From Bacteroidota bacterium (GTDB lineage Bacteria; Bacteroidota; Bacteroidia; Sphingobacteriales; Sphingobacteriaceae), in NCBI GenBank assembly GCA_013288485.1, contig JABDBW010000015.1, positions 1 through 40,125 of the forward strand: a stretch of DNA of 40,125 nucleotides, written 5' to 3'. Position 1 is the first letter of the stretch, and every line of letters begins with the position of its first letter. Under the pieces are notes generated by a model that ran no database searches, had not been told where the DNA came from, and saw nothing but the letters and a program-made list of their open reading frames with translations. Position numbers and translations under genes: made by a program. Positions 8,609 to 17,315 of the stretch are shown here, piece by piece.

Positions 8609-10117
8609 ATGAAAATGAAGCTTACACTAATTTTTTTTATAACTATTTGTCTTGGCAATACTGCGGTAAAAGTATATGCCCAGCAAATAAGCCTAAGGGA
8701 AGTAAATGCCCCCTTTGAAACCGTATATAAAGACATACAAAAACAAACCGATTACCATTTTGCAGGTACAACAGAACTTTTAAACAAGGCGCAAGCGGTA
8801 AGTGTTAATTTGGTAAACGCCCCTTTAAATGAAGCATTAGCGCAAATATTTTCCGATCAGCCGCTTAGTTATACCATTTATAATAAAATGGTAATTATTA
8901 AAGACAAGGAGATGCCGGAAATTAAAGAAAAAGTTAGCCCTGTTGATGCTGTGGTTCAGGATAACTACTCAATAAGCGGTACGGTAAGCGATGAAAAGGG
9001 TATGACACTACCCGGAGCGACGGTTTTTTTAACTAATACAAAAAATGCCACCTCGACTGACAATTCAGGTAAATTTATATTGAATGGGATATCACCCGGA
9101 TCATATGAATTCAATGTTAAGATGCTGGGGTTTGAACCTAATATACAGATAATTAAGGTTTATGATAAACCTGTTAATCTTTTTGTAAGGTTAAAGGAAA
9201 GTAATATTACGCTTAATGAAGTTAGCATAAACGGTGGTAAACCCGATCCAAACCGGAAAAGGTACATGAAATTGTTCATTGAAAATTTCATCGGGAAGTC
9301 TGCCAGTGCTGCCTTGTGTAAAATATTAAACCCGGATGTATTGAATTTTCATTATGATAAAAAAACAAAAATATTAACGGCAACTGCCGCTGATTTGCTG
9401 GTTATAGAAAACGATGCGCTTGGTTATCAACTCAAATACCTGCTAAAAAAATTTGAATTTTATGATAAATATCAACCGAAGATAGTTTATGGCACTTACC
9501 GGGTTTATGGCAATTACCGCGCTTATGATAATGTTTGCTATTATGAGGGTAACCCCTATTTTGAAGAATTGAAGGGAACCGAAGCACAGCAGCAGCAATG
9601 GGAGAAAAACCGGAGAACAGCTTATTTGGGGTCGTACCGGCATTTTTTCAGATCGGTAATGAATAATACAGCAGCACAAGCCGGATTTGCAATATGTCAA
9701 TATCAATATAAGCCTGACAGAATTTATGCGACAGGTCTCAAACATTGTGATTTTGATTCCGTGTTTGTAACCGTTGATAAAAATGTTAAAGCATTAGTAT
9801 CAAAACCCGATCATCATTTCGTCGTAAATCCCCAGGATACCTCGAAAGGAGAATTTTATATTGTTTATGATGAAAAACAACCACACTTGTTTTTACAAAC
9901 CGGTTCCCCTTTAAACTTTTCCGACATATCTTCGGAGAATGACCAGCTATCGAAGATCCGCACATTTGCTGATACCATAAAAATTGATGATGAATTATTG
10001 ATCAATCCCACAAAGGATATTTCTTTTTTGGGTTACTGGGCGTGGGGAAGGATAGCAGAACTTACGCCGTTAGAATATTTTGTTGATCCCTTGGGCACAA
10101 AAGAAATAACCAAATAA
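8609..10117 (+). CDS. STN + carboxypeptidase-regulatory domain protein, paralogue 1
   Basis: The ATG at 8609 is preferred because it starts a signal peptide (MKMKLTLIFFITICLG, cut after VYA-QQ); an ORF start at 8555 would bury it. The mature 502-residue protein has an STN domain (about residues 25-100, ISLREVNAPFETVYKDIQKQ), a CarboxypepD_reg-like Ig domain (about 118-205, ISGTVSDEKGMTLPGATVFL), then about 280 residues with NPDVLNFHYD, NPYFEELKGTEAQQQQWEKN and YLGSYRHFFRSVMNN. That last part occurs in Bacteroidota proteins annotated only as carboxypeptidase-like regulatory proteins. STN domains normally head TonB receptors or secretins, but no barrel is present. It leads a three-gene row with 12-nt and 8-nt gaps. 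Confidence 0.85.
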   Translation: MKMKLTLIFFITICLGNTAVKVYAQQISLREVNAPFETVYKDIQKQTDYHFAGTTELLNKAQAVSVNLVNAPLNEALAQIFSDQPLSYTIYNKMVIIKDKEMPEIKEKVSPVDAVVQDNYSISGTVSDEKGMTLPGATVFLTNTKNATSTDNSGKFILNGISPGSYEFNVKMLGFEPNIQIIKVYDKPVNLFVRLKESNITLNEVSINGGKPDPNRKRYMKLFIENFIGKSASAALCKILNPDVLNFHYDKKTKILTATAADLLVIENDALGYQLKYLLKKFEFYDKYQPKIVYGTYRVYGNYRAYDNVCYYEGNPYFEELKGTEAQQQQWEKNRRTAYLGSYRHFFRSVMNNTAAQAGFAICQYQYKPDRIYATGLKHCDFDSVFVTVDKNVKALVSKPDHHFVVNPQDTSKGEFYIVYDEKQPHLFLQTGSPLNFSDISSENDQLSKIRTFADTIKIDDELLINPTKDISFLGYWAWGRIAELTPLEYFVDPLGTKEITK

Positions 10118-10129
10118 ATAATCACACCA

Positions 10130-11572
10130 ATGAAAAACCTGGTATTCATTTTATTAATTTTTATTGGATTTGGTGCAAAAGTATATGCCCAGCAAATTAA
10201 CCTTAGGGAAGTAAATGCCCCCTTTGAAACCGTATATAAAGACATACAAAAACAAACCGATTACCATTTTGCAGGCACAACCGAACTTTTAAATAAGGCG
10301 CAAACCGTAAGTGTTAATTTGGTAAACACCCCTTTAAATGAAGCATTAGCGCAAATATTTTCCGATCAGCCGCTTAGTTATACCATTTATAATAAAATGG
10401 TAATTATTAAAGACAAGGAAATACCGGACGTTAAAGAAAAGGTTAGTCCAGTTGTTGCCGTGGTTCAGCAAACCTACGCTATAAGCGGCACAGTAACCGA
10501 TGAAAAGGGCGTGCCGCTTCCCGGAGCTACGGTTTTTTTAAGCAATACAAAAAGCGCTGCGGCAACTGATGGCGACGGTAAGTTTTCATTAGGTGGGTTG
10601 CAGCCAGGCCCTTATGAGCTTAACGTTAAAATGTTGGGGTTTGATGCTGATATCCAGGTGATCAAAATTATCGATAAGTCGGTTAACATTACTGTTAAAC
10701 TAAACGCTAATAGTATTATGCTGAAAGCAGTTACTATAAACAGCAAGCCCGACCCGAAACGGGAGAAATACATGAAGATGTTTATTAAAAACTTTATCGG
10801 GCAGTCGGTTAATTCGGCCCAATGTAAAATATTAAACCCCGAGGTGCTTTATTTTCATTATAATTCGGTCAACAATATCCTTACCGCCTACGCCGACGAT
10901 CTGCTGGTAATTGAAAACGATGGGCTTGGTTACCGGCTTAAATACCTGTTAAAGCATTTTGAGTTTTACGATGAACATAATGTTTGCAATTATGAAGGCA
11001 ACCCCTATTTTGAAGAACTTAAAGGCACTGACCAGCAACAAAAACAATGGGAAGATAACCGTAGGGAGGCTTATTTGGGGTCGAGCCGGCATTTTTTCAG
11101 GGCGGTGATAAACAATACATTAGATGCGGACCGCTTTGCGATATTTCGCTATGTATATAATAAATCAGAGAAAAAATACCGTATGATAAAATACAAGCAG
11201 TACGATTCGTTGTTTGTAACAACCAATGACAATGTTAAGGCCCTGGTAGCGCAACCCGCAATGGTGGCCACCTTTAATTATAATTATAAGAACCAGGTAC
11301 GGGCACAATTATATATCGCTTATATAGGTACAAAGCAAGCCGACCTATTTTCGAAAACCGGCTTTCCATTAACCACACCCCTGGGCTTACCCCTTAAACA
11401 GCCTTACCAGTTATCAGAAATTCACGCCTTTGCCGACACGATAAAAATTGACAAGGAATTGTTGCTCAACCCCACAAAGGATTTTTCATTCTTTGGGTAT
11501 TGGTCGTGGGGAAGGATAGCAGAATTCTTGCCGCTGGAATATTTTGTTGACCCTTTAGCAGAAAAGAAATAG
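10130..11572 (+). CDS. STN + carboxypeptidase-regulatory domain protein, paralogue 2
   Basis: This 480-residue protein has the same architecture as the preceding gene: a signal peptide (MKNLVFILLIFIGFGAKVYA-QQ), an STN domain, a CarboxypepD_reg-like domain (ISGTVTDEKGVPLPGATVFL), then the NPEVLYFHYN / NPYFEELKGTDQQQKQWEDN / YLGSSRHFFRAV region. Its STN coding stretch is almost identical in DNA to that of paralogue 1, with only about a dozen differences over some 250 bp, while the C-terminal regions differ much more. The C terminus (FGYWSWGRIAEFLPLEYFVDPL) is shared by the set. It probably shares one transcript with its neighbours. Confidence 0.84.
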   Translation: MKNLVFILLIFIGFGAKVYAQQINLREVNAPFETVYKDIQKQTDYHFAGTTELLNKAQTVSVNLVNTPLNEALAQIFSDQPLSYTIYNKMVIIKDKEIPDVKEKVSPVVAVVQQTYAISGTVTDEKGVPLPGATVFLSNTKSAAATDGDGKFSLGGLQPGPYELNVKMLGFDADIQVIKIIDKSVNITVKLNANSIMLKAVTINSKPDPKREKYMKMFIKNFIGQSVNSAQCKILNPEVLYFHYNSVNNILTAYADDLLVIENDGLGYRLKYLLKHFEFYDEHNVCNYEGNPYFEELKGTDQQQKQWEDNRREAYLGSSRHFFRAVINNTLDADRFAIFRYVYNKSEKKYRMIKYKQYDSLFVTTNDNVKALVAQPAMVATFNYNYKNQVRAQLYIAYIGTKQADLFSKTGFPLTTPLGLPLKQPYQLSEIHAFADTIKIDKELLLNPTKDFSFFGYWSWGRIAEFLPLEYFVDPLAEKK

Positions 11573-11580
11573 CTAAATAA

Positions 11581-12675
11581 ATGAAAAACCCGGTATTCAT
11601 TTTATTGATTTTTATTGGGCTTGGTGCAAGGGCGCAAACCTACTCCATAAGCGGTACAGTAAGCGATGAAAAAGGGGAAACCCTTCCGGGTGCTACGGTA
11701 TACTTAGCCAATACAAAAAACGCCACTGCTACGGATGGCTCGGGTAAATTTGAGCTAAGCAAAATATCGTCGGCCAGTTATGACCTGGTGGTTAACATGC
11801 TCGGATTTGAACCTGTAAGGCAAAGCATTAAAATACAGGATAAATCGGTTAATGTTGCCATTAAATTAAAAGTTAACAGTATACAGCTTAAGTCGGTTAC
11901 CATCAATAGCGCTATTGATAAGAACCGGGCGCGGTATATGCGGATATTTATAAATAATTTTATAGGTGAGAATGTTAGCGCCGGTGAATGCAGGTTATTA
12001 AACCCGGAAGTTATAAGTTTTCATTATGAGAAAAACAGGGATATACTGACAGCAAGTGCAGATGAACCAATACAGGTTGAAAATGATATGCTCGGTTACA
12101 AGATTAAATACCTGCTAAAACGATTTCAATATTATGATGCGTATGATGTTGCCGGGTACGATGGCGACCCCTATTTTGAGGAATTGGAAGGGACCGAAGC
12201 ACAGCAAAAGCAATGGGAAAATAACCGCAAGCTGGCCTACCTCGGATCGTGCAGGCATTTTTTCAGGGCGGCCATGAATAACAGGACGAGGGAGGAAGGG
12301 TTTTCTGTAACTGAAAAAACGGACGATGAGCGGCACCCGCTGAAGCCTGTTAATATTGATACCATGCTTAAAGAAGTTAACAACAATTACAAAGCATTAA
12401 TAACCAAACCGGTAGTATCAAAAAGGAACGATACTACAAGGCGCGTTTTGTATATTACGTATATAAAAACGGATCCGAAGCAATTAACTTGGATAAAACA
12501 GTTTTTAGATACCGTAATAATTGACAAGAACGGGAAGCTAACCCCCGGTATGGGCGTGTTTTCTTTTCACGGCCAGTGGGCAACACAAAGGGTAGCCGAG
12601 CTTACTCCTTTAGACTATTTTGTTGACCCGATTTTGGCGGAGAAAATGCGTTTTTTATATCAAAAGCATCTTTAA
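11581..12675 (+). CDS. Carboxypeptidase-regulatory domain protein, paralogue 3 lacking STN
   Basis: This 364-residue protein has a signal peptide nearly the same as paralogue 2 (MKNPVFILLIFIGLGARA-Q) but joins it directly to the CarboxypepD_reg-like domain (YSISGTVSDEKGETLPGATVYL); the STN domain is absent. The rest follows the family: NPEVISFHYE, DPYFEELEGTEAQQKQWENN, YLGSCRHFFRAAMNN and ELTPLDYFVDPIL. The clean junction after the signal peptide suggests a domain loss, or that this is the older form. Likely periplasmic or outer-membrane associated. Function unknown. Confidence 0.83.
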   Translation: MKNPVFILLIFIGLGARAQTYSISGTVSDEKGETLPGATVYLANTKNATATDGSGKFELSKISSASYDLVVNMLGFEPVRQSIKIQDKSVNVAIKLKVNSIQLKSVTINSAIDKNRARYMRIFINNFIGENVSAGECRLLNPEVISFHYEKNRDILTASADEPIQVENDMLGYKIKYLLKRFQYYDAYDVAGYDGDPYFEELEGTEAQQKQWENNRKLAYLGSCRHFFRAAMNNRTREEGFSVTEKTDDERHPLKPVNIDTMLKEVNNNYKALITKPVVSKRNDTTRRVLYITYIKTDPKQLTWIKQFLDTVIIDKNGKLTPGMGVFSFHGQWATQRVAELTPLDYFVDPILAEKMRFLYQKHL

Positions 12676-12702
12676 TACAACCTGCCGGTATTTTATAAAC
12701 GG

Positions 12703-13302
12703 TTATTTCATCTGCCTGATGATCTTATCCTGGAATTTAGAAAACAGCGTTACCATACAAATAGCGCCGATAGTGGCAAAGAGCATATCGGATTGAGTGT
12801 CCCAAATATCACCCTGCGTACCTAAAAACGAATCGCCGGATGCGCCGGATGAAACGGAAACCAGCCATTCTAATAATTCATAACAAACGCTTATGCTCAT
12901 ACAAACCGTTACCGTTAAAAACGGTATCCAGGTTTTCTTTTGTATAATATTCAGGCGGATAAATAGCTCACGGGTTATAATTGCCGGTACAAAACCCTGT
13001 ACAAAATGCCCTACCTTATCATAATTATTGCGCGATTGATGAAAAACATCCCTTATCCAGTTAAACAACGGAACCTGCGCGTAAGTATAATGCCCGCCAA
13101 TAAACAGTATGTAGCAATGAAATAATATCATTACATAAGTAAAGTAAGCAAACCGGAAACGTTTAAATGTAAAAAGTAAAACCAGCAACCCTATAATAGC
13201 CGGAAAGACTTCCAGTATCCAGGTGAAATAATCATGGCAGTTAATGGCCGAACCAACCAACCCGGCAAAGAACAGGAAGATGAGGATGTAATACTTTTTC
13301 AT
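12703..13302 (-). CDS. DUF2238 (YjdF-type) inner-membrane protein
   Basis: This 199-residue protein has about five to six membrane spans and the YjdF/DUF2238 signature residues: GGHYTYAQVPL, NYDKVGHFVQGFVPA, CYELLEWLVS and FLGTQGDIWDTQSDM. The conserved His, Asp and Glu residues within membrane segments hint at metal or proton chemistry, but function is not established. It converges with the STN cluster (27-nt gap). Upstream lies the TGTTTCA repeat element. Confidence 0.88.
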   Translation of the reverse strand: MKKYYILIFLFFAGLVGSAINCHDYFTWILEVFPAIIGLLVLLFTFKRFRFAYFTYVMILFHCYILFIGGHYTYAQVPLFNWIRDVFHQSRNNYDKVGHFVQGFVPAIITRELFIRLNIIQKKTWIPFLTVTVCMSISVCYELLEWLVSVSSGASGDSFLGTQGDIWDTQSDMLFATIGAICMVTLFSKFQDKIIRQMK

Positions 13303-13341
13303 TGACCATTTGGTTTAGAGAATTAATTATATAAAAAAGTT

Positions 13342-13568
13342 TGTTTCATCTCACCAAAACCAGGCGATCTGCACCTGCCTGCCGGCAGGCAGGGTTATTT
13401 GAATATCAATGCAATAATACAAAATTATTCATAAATCCACAGACGAATACGTCGTTACATCTTGTTTCATTTTGTTTCACTCTATTTTTGCAAGTTATTG
13501 TTTTTCAATCGGTTAATCCAAAATAGTGTTTCACCTGTTTCATCTGTTTCACACGCACGTGAAACAGA
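13342..13568. repeat. TGTTTCA iteron element E1 with terminal hairpin
   Basis: Plus-strand TGTTTCA copies start at 13342, 13463, 13473, 13527, 13536 and 13545, and an inverted TGAAACA is at 13560. The last direct and inverted copies form a perfect 10-bp stem (TCTGTTTCAC at 13543-13552, GTGAAACAGA at 13559-13568) with a 6-nt loop, 8 nt from the GH92 stop codon. The core at 13463-13500 aligns without gaps to 37987-38024 of element E2. TATTTTTG at 13483-13490 is a perfect -7 box on the plus strand, with TTG 18 nt upstream. Confidence 0.85.
13374..13393. repeat. 20-bp perfect palindrome CCTGCCTGCCGGCAGGCAGG
   Basis: A perfect GC-rich palindrome in an AT-rich gap. Read as protein it gives PACRQAG, a string I recall from spurious small ORFs in Bacteroidota genomes, so it is probably a dispersed palindromic element. 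It sits inside the E1 iteron region but has no counterpart in E2, which suggests a later insertion. Confidence 0.8.
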
Positions 13569-13576
13569 CGCGCTCT

Positions 13577-15865
13577 TTACTTACTCAATCCCGATCCTTG
13601 CTGGTTGGGGTTACTCCCCCAGCTTTTATCGGGTTCATCCTGCAAATAAATGTCGAGCACACCGCCTTTTATGATGTTGTTATAGGTGATGTAATTCTTC
13701 GCATACGCCTGCCCGTTCCACTTCACCGCGTTGATATATAGGGAACTCTTCGACTTCTTATGCGTAACCACCTGCAGCTTCTTGCCGCCATCGAGGTTAA
13801 TAGTTACATGATCGAAAATAGGGGAGCATAACAAATACTCGCCCGATATGGGGTTAAGCGGGTAAAAACCCATCGACGCGAACATATACCAGGCCGACAT
13901 TTGCCCGGCATCATCATTGCCGCCCAGGCCGCCGGGCCCGTTGCTGTACTCGCCGTATAAAATAGTGCGCACCGCCTTCTGCGTTTTCCATGGACTACCT
14001 GTATAATCATACATGAACGGAATTTGATGCCCCGGCTCGTTGCCGTGCCAGTACTCACCTTTAATGAAAAGGCTGTCGAGGGCAAGTTCCAGTTTGTCGC
14101 GGCCGCCCATTAGTTTAGTTAATCCGGGTACATCCTGCGGCACATAAAACGTGTATTGGCGGGGTGTGCCTTCGGTAATATAGGTTTGGGTCGAATCGGG
14201 GTTAAAGTGTTTGGTAAAACTGCCGTTCTTCATTCGCCCCCTAACAAAACCCACTGTTGGGTCGAACAGGTTTTTATAATAAAGCGATCGTTTTATCAGG
14301 GTGTTATAATCTTCGGTATGTCCTAATTTTTTTGCCATTTGGGCCAAAGCAAAGTCATCATAATTATACTCGAGCGACCGGCTTACCTGCTCCATTTTAT
14401 GAAAGGCCTCTTTCACACTGTCCTCCAACGGGATATAACCATATTTTAAATAGGAGGTTAATGCGCGGCGGCCCTTGCCGTCAACATAATCCTGCCAGCT
14501 TTTGGGTTGATCGAACGCGTTCTGGCGCATCAGCGCATAAGCATGTGCCGCGTTATCCTTGCTTATTCCCTTTAAATAAGCCGATGTAATTACGGATGAG
14601 GTATGATCGCCCACCATCTCGGAAGTATAATTGCTCCAGCACGGGAAAATGGGCAGCCATCCGCCCTGGTCGCCCTTAATCATTAACGATTGTACAATGT
14701 TATTGATAAAGGTAGGTTTCAGTATTTCATATAGCGGCATTTCGGCCCTAAAAACATCCCACAGCGAAAAATCTTCATAATAATTGCCTTTTGGCATCTT
14801 CGCTAATTGGTGGTTGGATGAGAATTTGGGATAAGTGCCGTCCACGTCATTATACAAATGCGGGGCCTGCATGGAGTGATACAGCGAGGTGTAAAAAATA
14901 TGCTTGTCAGACTCGTTGGCGGTGCTGATCTCAATTTGCTTTAACGCCTGCTCCCAGGTATTTTTAGCTTTCGCGGCAACTGCGTTAAAATCCCACCCCG
15001 GTAACTCGGCGGCCAGGTTTTTGCGCGCGCCCGCTAAACTGGTAAACGACGTGCCTATGCGGATATGCAGTTTTTCGCCTTTTTGCAGTTTAAAGCCCAC
15101 ATAAGCGCCTTTATTTACGCGCCCTTTCAGGGTATCGGGTATGGCATCATTGTCTGTAATAAACAGGCCGTTTTTACCAATAGCCGTCTCAACCTTAATA
15201 ACAAAATAACCATTGAATCCCGCGGGTTTGCCCCAACCCTGGTAAATGCGGTGCACGGGGTTATAGCCGTATATCTCGTTGTTTTTGGCATCAACCTTAA
15301 TATAGCCTTCGCCCCAATCGCTGTTGGGGATAATTAACAGGTATAGACTATCAGCCGCATCGGCGGTAACTTCTATAATTCCGCAGCGCGGGGTGGCCGT
15401 AACGGCGGTATGTATTTTATAGGACGGCAAATTAACGCTATACAGGTACGGCGTTGAGTGTTCTTCTTTATGGCTGTATTGCGCATAATAGCCCCGGGTT
15501 TTCAGTTTGCCGGTAATGGGCATGATGGTTACGCTTCCGTAATCCTGCATACACGAGCCGCTTATCCAGTGCGAACCGCGTATACCCTGGAACATATTGT
15601 CCTTATAGTAATAAGGCGGGATACATTTCTTTTCGGCGGCATTGGTTTGCGGCATCCATTGCGTCATGGCAAAGGGCGTACAAACCGAGGGGGCCGTATT
15701 GGCAAAATTAGCCAGCACATCGCCATGCTTTAAAGCAGATGGGGTGGTGGCTGTTGCCGTTCCCGCTAAGGGGTTTACATATTTAACAAGGCCGGGTACC
15801 TGCGCGAACGCGGAAGTACATGGTATGGCAAATAATATTGCCAAACAAAAGCGAATTGGTTTCAT
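13577..15865 (-). CDS. GH92 alpha-1,2-mannosidase family protein
   Basis: This 762-residue secreted enzyme has a signal peptide (MKPIRFCLAILFAIPCTSAFA-Q). The GH92 N-terminal beta-sandwich begins YVNPLAGTA and includes TPFAMTQWMPQT and GIRGSHWISGSCMQDYG. The (alpha/alpha)6 catalytic domain has EDFSLWDVFRAEMPL, TEGTPRQYTFYVPQDVPGL, GNEPGHQIPFMYDYTGSPWKTQ and GLGGNDDAGQMSAWYMFASMGFYPLNP, the stretches that hold the catalytic Glu/Asp and Ca2+ ligands in the family. GH92 enzymes are Ca2+-dependent exo-alpha-mannosidases acting on N-glycan or yeast mannan linkages; linkage specificity is inferred only. Length fits the family. Confidence 0.94.
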   Translation of the reverse strand: MKPIRFCLAILFAIPCTSAFAQVPGLVKYVNPLAGTATATTPSALKHGDVLANFANTAPSVCTPFAMTQWMPQTNAAEKKCIPPYYYKDNMFQGIRGSHWISGSCMQDYGSVTIMPITGKLKTRGYYAQYSHKEEHSTPYLYSVNLPSYKIHTAVTATPRCGIIEVTADAADSLYLLIIPNSDWGEGYIKVDAKNNEIYGYNPVHRIYQGWGKPAGFNGYFVIKVETAIGKNGLFITDNDAIPDTLKGRVNKGAYVGFKLQKGEKLHIRIGTSFTSLAGARKNLAAELPGWDFNAVAAKAKNTWEQALKQIEISTANESDKHIFYTSLYHSMQAPHLYNDVDGTYPKFSSNHQLAKMPKGNYYEDFSLWDVFRAEMPLYEILKPTFINNIVQSLMIKGDQGGWLPIFPCWSNYTSEMVGDHTSSVITSAYLKGISKDNAAHAYALMRQNAFDQPKSWQDYVDGKGRRALTSYLKYGYIPLEDSVKEAFHKMEQVSRSLEYNYDDFALAQMAKKLGHTEDYNTLIKRSLYYKNLFDPTVGFVRGRMKNGSFTKHFNPDSTQTYITEGTPRQYTFYVPQDVPGLTKLMGGRDKLELALDSLFIKGEYWHGNEPGHQIPFMYDYTGSPWKTQKAVRTILYGEYSNGPGGLGGNDDAGQMSAWYMFASMGFYPLNPISGEYLLCSPIFDHVTINLDGGKKLQVVTHKKSKSSLYINAVKWNGQAYAKNYITYNNIIKGGVLDIYLQDEPDKSWGSNPNQQGSGLSK

Positions 15866-15945
15866 TTTGGTTAATTGGTAAGGGCAGCCAATTTAACGGT
15901 TTTATGCAGATTTTTTGCAAAGGGATATAAAATAAATAAGGTTAG

Positions 15946-16497
15946 CTATGGCTTCTCAACAGTTACGTCCTGTGCCAATGTAGCGTCATCGGGGGTATCT
16001 GCCAAATCTTTATCCAGCGTATAAAGCGCATCGGCTTTTGCATTTGCGCCGCCGGCAACTTTTATTTTTGCCAGCAGATCGAGCGCCAGGGTTTCTTCTT
16101 CAGTTTGTTCTTTTACAAACCATTGCATAAAATTCCAGGTTGCCCAGTCTTTTTCGGCCATGCTCAGGTTAACTATGTTATAAATACTGGCCGTATTTTC
16201 CACTTCCGATTTAAATATTTTCTCGAAGCAATCATTTACACTAACAGGGTCGGGGCCGGGTGCGGGGATGGCCGCTATAGTTACTTTCGCGCCGCGTTTT
16301 AAAATATACTCCAGTATTTTCATCATGTGGTTACGCTCTTCATTGGCATGCCTGAAGAGAAAATTAGCAATACCTTCATAACCCTTATCGCTTATCCACG
16401 AGGCATAGGCAAGGTATATTTGCGCGTTGTGCGCCTCGTTGGTCATTTGGTTATTTAATGCTTTTGCGAGTTTGTTTGACAGTCGGTTGGTTTCCAT
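15946..16497 (-). CDS. ftnA: Ferritin (non-haem iron storage)
   Basis: I chose ATG at 16497, giving 183 residues starting METNRLSNKLAKALNNQM, the usual ferritin N terminus; a start at 16563 would add 22 unrelated residues. Ferroxidase-site candidates are Glu21 (NEAHNAQIYLAYASW), Glu53/Glu54 and His57 (HANEERNHMMK), Glu in KSEVENTAS and Glu in KEQTEEETLALDLL. The enzyme oxidises Fe2+ and stores Fe3+ in a 24-mer shell in the cytoplasm. The acidic tail after about residue 165 is longer than in E. coli FtnA. It lies downstream of nothing on its strand and upstream of the GH92 gene, with an 80-nt gap. Confidence 0.94.
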   Translation of the reverse strand: METNRLSNKLAKALNNQMTNEAHNAQIYLAYASWISDKGYEGIANFLFRHANEERNHMMKILEYILKRGAKVTIAAIPAPGPDPVSVNDCFEKIFKSEVENTASIYNIVNLSMAEKDWATWNFMQWFVKEQTEEETLALDLLAKIKVAGGANAKADALYTLDKDLADTPDDATLAQDVTVEKP

Positions 16498-16599
16498 AAA
16501 CAAGTAAACTAAAATTGCATTAAATGGTTTGCGGAAGTTTAATTTATAAATGATTATCTTCATTAATAAATTAAGGTAACGAACTACACAAAAACTAAT

Positions 16600-17298
16600 A
16601 TGAAGGCTAAGAACCTATTTTGCACAGGTTTAATTACCGTGATAGTATTAACATTTGCAACACAATTAAGGGCACAAGAACAAAAACCAATAAGAGAAGG
16701 TACAGAGTGGCTGGATGTTTTTATGCCAAACAATAATGATACGGCGTTACCCCGAATACTCCTGATCGGAAATTCAATTACGCGGGGCTATTACCCCGAA
16801 GTGGTGAAATTATTGGAAGGGAAAGCCTACGTGGCCCGCCTGGCTACCTCAAAAAGTATTTGCGACCCGGCATTAAAAAAAGAGATAAACCTGGTAATGA
16901 GTTATGCTAAGTTTGATATCGTTCAGTTTAATAATGGCCTGCATGGATTTGGCTATACAGAAGAAGAATATAAGGCGGCATTTCCCGGTTTTGTGAAAGC
17001 TATCCGTAAAAACGCGCCCGGCGCTAAACTGATGTGGGCAACGTCGACACCCCTGCATACCCGTGCCGACGCCAAAATATTTTCTTCGAATATTGAACGG
17101 ATAAAAGAAAGAAATAAAATAGCGCTTGACTATGTAACCGCGCAAAAAGATATCAGGGTTGATGACCTGTGGGCATTGGTTGTTGACCATCCCGAATATT
17201 ACCAGGGCGGCGATGGCGCTCATCCGCTTGCGCCGGGTTATACCGCGCTGGCCCAAAAGGTAGCAGACGAGTTGACTGTTTTACTAAATGAAAAATAG
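16600..17298 (+). CDS. Secreted SGNH/GDSL hydrolase
   Basis: This 232-residue protein has a signal peptide (MKAKNLFCTGLITVIVLTFATQLRA-Q). SGNH blocks: block I LLIGNSITRGY with nucleophile Ser59, the Asn of FNNGLHGFGY, and block V GGDGAHPLAPGY with Asp205 and His208 of the triad. The family removes acyl groups from esters, often acetyl groups on polysaccharides or sugars, so a carbohydrate-esterase role beside GH92 is plausible but inferred. It is divergent from ferritin across a 102-nt gap. Confidence 0.9.
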   Translation: MKAKNLFCTGLITVIVLTFATQLRAQEQKPIREGTEWLDVFMPNNNDTALPRILLIGNSITRGYYPEVVKLLEGKAYVARLATSKSICDPALKKEINLVMSYAKFDIVQFNNGLHGFGYTEEEYKAAFPGFVKAIRKNAPGAKLMWATSTPLHTRADAKIFSSNIERIKERNKIALDYVTAQKDIRVDDLWALVVDHPEYYQGGDGAHPLAPGYTALAQKVADELTVLLNEK

Positions 17299-17315
17299 TA
17301 ATAGGTTTGCCATCA

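Noticed and set aside
8609..11572. STN genes as truncated SusC-type TonB receptors
   Set aside because: They lack plug and barrel sequence, all have intact frames, and the C-terminal region is conserved among the three, so they are a distinct family.
13342..13568. CRISPR-like look of the TGTTTCA and TGATTCA repeat runs
   Set aside because: Units are only 7-8 bp with 2-3 bp between neighbours, there are no spacers of usual length, and no cas genes are present.
13341..13741. Small plus-strand ORFs across the E1 region and GH92 3' end
   Set aside because: They translate repeats and the palindrome (PACRQAG) and overlap the GH92 gene in antisense; no start signal or protein-like composition.
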